Shown here in pieces: positions 6,029-7,435 of a stretch of DNA of 7,435 bases; positions within the stretch are counted from its first letter, which is position 1, and every line of letters starts with the position of its first letter. The stretch is taken from assembly GCA_947629635.1 (NCBI GenBank), contig CANREO010000042.1:1-7435 (forward strand). The letters run 5' to 3'. This stretch comes from an uncultured Clostridia bacterium (GTDB taxonomy: Bacteria; Bacillota; Clostridia; Christensenellales; CAG-917). Under the pieces are notes generated by a model. The model did no database searches, was not told the DNA's origin, and was given only the letters and a program-made list of their open reading frames with translations. The position numbers were made by a program, and so were the translations under genes.

Positions 6029-6029
6029 A

Positions 6030-6359
6030 TTATTCTACCTCCAATGATATAAAGTCCGAAAATGTTTCATAGAGGTCGGACGCCCCCAAATACGCTGTCC
6101 TCAATATAATGTCGGCGTCGTGCCAATCGCTTTCGGAGATCTCCTTTGGAAGGACGGCTTTCAAATAGCCTTTTTCTTCGTCGGTCTCGAACCCTATATT
6201 GACTCCGACTATCCTTATTATCCCGAGCACGGCTGTCTGTATCACCGAACTGAGCGCCGCGCACACTATGTCCTCGCCATGCTCCGCATAGCCAGTGTGT
6301 CCTTCGCACTCGACTCCCACAAACTTACCGTCTTTGGTTGAGAACTTTACCTTGACCAT
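6030..6359 (-). CDS. prp: Ribosomal-processing cysteine protease Prp
   Basis: Prp is the small cytoplasmic cysteine protease that removes the N-terminal extension of L27, an essential step in Staphylococcus aureus. The gene encodes 109 residues, the normal length for this (YsxB/DUF464) family. The catalytic pair is visible as H21 in EGHTGYAEHGEDIVCAA and C33 in the same block, with the strict GHxGY and GxDIVCA spacing. It sits between rplU and rpmA as in most Firmicutes, separated by one base from each, and its ATG at 6359 follows the rplU TGA directly (TGAAATG), with GAGGG upstream in the end of rplU. That arrangement suggests translational coupling across all three genes. Confidence 0.96.
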   Translation of the reverse strand: MVKVKFSTKDGKFVGVECEGHTGYAEHGEDIVCAALSSVIQTAVLGIIRIVGVNIGFETDEEKGYLKAVLPKEISESDWHDADIILRTAYLGASDLYETFSDFISLEVE

Positions 6360-6360
6360 T

Positions 6361-6666
6361 TCAGCCCTCTATTGAATTTATCTTCAATTCCGTGTACGGC
6401 TGACGATGACCTTGACGCTTTCTTACCTGCTTCTTCGCTTTGTAGTGGAACACGAGTACTTTGGGATATTTAGCCTGCGCGTTTACTTGAGCCACAACCT
6501 TGCAAGCCTCGGCTTCCGCGCCCGTCCTCACGCCGTTTTCATCGGCGACGAGAAGCGGCTTAAGTTCCACGGTAGCGCCGACTTCCGCGTCGATTTTTTC
6601 GACTTTGACCAGCATGTCTTGCTCCACCTTGTACTGTTTGCCACCGCATTCAACTATTGCGTACAT
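6361..6666 (-). CDS. rplU: 50S ribosomal protein L21 (bL21)
   Basis: bL21 binds 23S rRNA in the large subunit. It is 101 residues, the standard length. The N-terminus MYAIVECGGKQYKV and the C-terminal KKQVRKRQGHRQPYTELKI are family hallmarks. The ATG at 6666 is chosen because of the strong GGAGGT immediately upstream and the exact family start. The same frame stays open upstream to a TTG at 6774, but that stretch holds the -10/-35 elements and the leader, so it is not translated. It is the first gene of the rplU-prp-rpmA operon and is preceded by a leader of about 70 bases, in the place where Firmicutes carry the L21 leader. Confidence 0.98.
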   Translation of the reverse strand: MYAIVECGGKQYKVEQDMLVKVEKIDAEVGATVELKPLLVADENGVRTGAEAEACKVVAQVNAQAKYPKVLVFHYKAKKQVRKRQGHRQPYTELKINSIEG

Positions 6667-6740
6667 ATTTACCTCCTCTGACCAGTCTCGCCGACATGGG
6701 TGCGGAATAACCGACTTAAAACCGTATTCGAGCGGCTCGA
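6667..6740 (-). ncRNA. rplU 5' leader, candidate L21 autoregulatory leader
   Basis: About 70 transcribed bases precede rplU. Two hairpins can be drawn on the minus strand: TCGAG/CTCGA with a three-base loop (6728-6740), and CCA-GTC/GAC-TGG with one bulged T and a GGCGA loop (6682-6699), ending just before the ribosome binding site. Firmicutes are known to have a structured L21 leader in this position. I matched position and the presence of structure only, not the family's consensus. Confidence 0.5.
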
Positions 6741-6745
6741 CCTCT

Positions 6746-6774
6746 AATTTAACAAAATACGGCTGATTTGTCAA
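6746..6774 (-). promoter_or_regulatory. Sigma-A promoter of rplU-prp-rpmA
   Basis: On the minus strand there is a perfect -35 TTGACA (6769-6774), a 17-base spacer and a -10 TAAATT (6746-6751) with an extended TGn element. The start should lie near 6739. A 7-bp inverted repeat, CCGTATT (6722-6728) and AATACGG (6756-6762), flanks the -10. Confidence 0.8.
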
Positions 6775-6803
6775 ACGTTTTCGTCGGATTTATTATTTAT
6801 AAA

Positions 6804-6935
6804 TTATATATTGATTATCGCGATATCGACATGTCTTATGTCGCAATAGGATACGAGCGCGATCGCATGATCCGTTTTCTCGTACAAAGGGAAAATTGCG
6901 ATGTTCATCGAACGCATATGGTTATGCTCGCTCAT
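6804..6935 (-). CDS. Doubtful 43-codon reading frame upstream of rplU
   Basis: A minus-strand frame from ATG at 6935 to TAA at 6804 encodes 43 residues, beginning MSEHNHMRSMNIAIF and ending HVDIAIINI. The second half reads like an ordinary soluble protein, with alternating hydrophobic residues and acidic and basic residues. Against it, no ribosome binding site precedes the ATG at 6935 or the inner ATGs at 6917 and 6908, and part of the repetition (Ile-Ala units) follows from the GCGAT palindromes in the DNA. It lies between the acidic gene's terminator and the rplU promoter. I recognise no family. It may be a chance frame, a remnant, or a small leaderless gene. Confidence 0.2.
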   Translation of the reverse strand: MSEHNHMRSMNIAIFPLYEKTDHAIALVSYCDIRHVDIAIINI

Positions 6936-6965
6936 ATTGCATAAAAACGAAACGAGCTATTTGCA

Positions 6966-7001
6966 AAACAAAAGGAACTGCGCCCATATTCGCAGTCCCT
7001 T
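6966..7001 (-). terminator. Terminator downstream of the acidic protein gene
   Basis: On the minus strand AAGGGACTGCG (6991-7001) pairs with CGCAGTTCCTT (6972-6982) across an 8-base loop, with one mismatch in 11 pairs, followed by TTGTTTTG. It lies about 90 bases beyond the stop at 7093, giving a long 3' untranslated region. Confidence 0.8.
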
Positions 7002-7092
7002 CACTATTGATATTTTTGCGCCAATCGGCCTTCACATAAGCCGTGCCACGTCATATCCGACTAAAACAAGTCATCTATTCGATTATTTTTAC

Positions 7093-7435
7093 TTACTCTA
7101 AGTCCGAATCATAATCATCGGCTATGTCGGTCAGATCGGGAAGCGACACATCGTCGGCAAGATTATTCAGATCGTCGACAAAACTCTCCGCTCCTTCCTT
7201 AAAGGTTTCCGCCACGTCGTGCGCAAGCTCTACACCGTTGTCGGCTACGTCTTTTACAATAGAATGCTCCGGATCGGAGTCCTCGGGCGTTTGGTCTTCT
7301 GCAACGGGTTCCGCGCACTCTTGCGCCTTCGGATCTTCTTCATCGACCGTGGGCTCGTCCGTTTGGGAAGTTTCGGAGACATCATCCGCGGCCAACGCGC
7401 CGACGAGACGGACATCCGCGCCTTCTTCCGGCTCG
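7093..7435 (-). CDS. Acidic protein of unknown function (partial, C-terminal 113 residues)
   Basis: An open frame enters from the right edge and ends with TAA at 7093; the start is outside the window. About 39 of the 113 visible residues are Asp or Glu, against about four Lys or Arg, so this part is strongly acidic and probably largely disordered, especially the Pro/Glu/Thr-rich stretch over roughly residues 20-65. A more helical part follows, with an amphipathic pattern (HSIVKDVADNGVELAHDVAE onward, to about residue 95). The edge-proximal segment ADVRLVGALAADD looks like the end of a folded domain. No motif, signal sequence or membrane segment is visible. I do not recognise the family. An internal TTG at 7395 is in frame, but the frame is open beyond it and no ribosome binding site supports a start there. 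The terminator at 6966-7001 belongs to this transcript. Confidence 0.75.
   Translation of the reverse strand, partial: EPEEGADVRLVGALAADDVSETSQTDEPTVDEEDPKAQECAEPVAEDQTPEDSDPEHSIVKDVADNGVELAHDVAETFKEGAESFVDDLNNLADDVSLPDLTDIADDYDSDLE

Larger units (their letters stand above)
6775..7092. other. Intergenic region between the rplU promoter and the acidic gene
   Basis: About 318 bases with no supported gene. From the right it holds the 3' end of the acidic gene's transcript with a terminator (6966-7001). Then comes a stretch with several short palindromes and hairpins: CGACAT/ATGTCG (6827-6843), TACGAG/CTCGTA (6852-6884) and CGATG/CATCG (about 6899-6910). It ends in an AT-rich stretch (6790-6816) just upstream of the rplU promoter. 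A doubtful 43-codon minus-strand frame is listed separately. Confidence 0.6.

Noticed and set aside
6667..6774. Longer start (TTG at 6774) for rplU
   Set aside because: The stretch holds the promoter and leader; the ATG at 6666 has GGAGGT and matches the family start.
5444..6866. Two GCGATCGC octamers (5444-5451, 6859-6866), the cyanobacterial HIP1 sequence
   Set aside because: Two copies in 7.4 kb are too few to indicate a genome-wide repeat, and the gene content is Firmicutes-like.
6901..7101. Open frame of 66 codons on the plus strand in the intergenic region
   Set aside because: It reads through the terminator hairpin at 6972-7001 and has neither a ribosome binding site nor a protein-like composition.
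1..7435. CRISPR arrays, insertion sequences, tRNA or rRNA genes, phage genes
   Set aside because: I saw no regularly spaced repeats, transposase motifs or cloverleaf-like segments on either strand.

Overview
The window looks like a chromosomal segment of a Bacillota (Firmicutes) bacterium, probably an uncultured Clostridia-type anaerobe. The clearest sign is the rplU-prp-rpmA order: L27 carries the N-terminal extension that Firmicutes remove with the Prp protease. Strong GGAGG ribosome binding sites, sigma-A-type promoters with extended -10 elements, an OGG1-like 8-oxoguanine glycosylase and a Clostridia-style ThyA support this. Species cannot be named from the sequence alone.

Layout. Positions 1-832 (minus) hold a YfcE-family phosphodiesterase followed after 7 bases by an ABC-2-type export ATPase that runs off the left edge. 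Positions 833-954 are a divergent promoter region whose two extended -10 elements form a 14-bp inverted repeat. Positions 955-4094 (plus) hold a cytoplasmic GH2 glycosidase, then thyA and folA, which overlap by ATGA. A shared bidirectional hairpin terminator at 4134-4153 separates them from the convergent minus-strand block. That block, read from right to left, is: rplU promoter and leader, rplU, prp, rpmA, terminator, an ogg-type DNA glycosylase, and a NYN-domain protein with an Ala/Pro/Arg-rich tail. Positions 6775-7092 are non-coding or hold at most a doubtful 43-codon frame, plus a terminator for the acidic protein that enters from the right edge.

How the genes fit together. ThyA makes dTMP and turns methylene-tetrahydrofolate into dihydrofolate, which FolA reduces again; their overlap suggests translational coupling. 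Prp is encoded beside its substrate L27, and L21 and L27 are both large-subunit proteins. The phosphodiesterase/ABC pair, the GH2 enzyme, the glycosylase/NYN pair and the acidic protein have no obvious shared pathway.

Most of the window is ordinary housekeeping. No CRISPR array, mobile element, tRNA, rRNA or clear new defence system was seen. The points worth a second look are: the start of ogg, which has no ribosome binding site and lies directly after a terminator that also resembles a promoter; the altered cofactor-site residues in FolA; the degenerate NYN acidic motifs; and the inverted repeat in the upstream region of the NYN gene.
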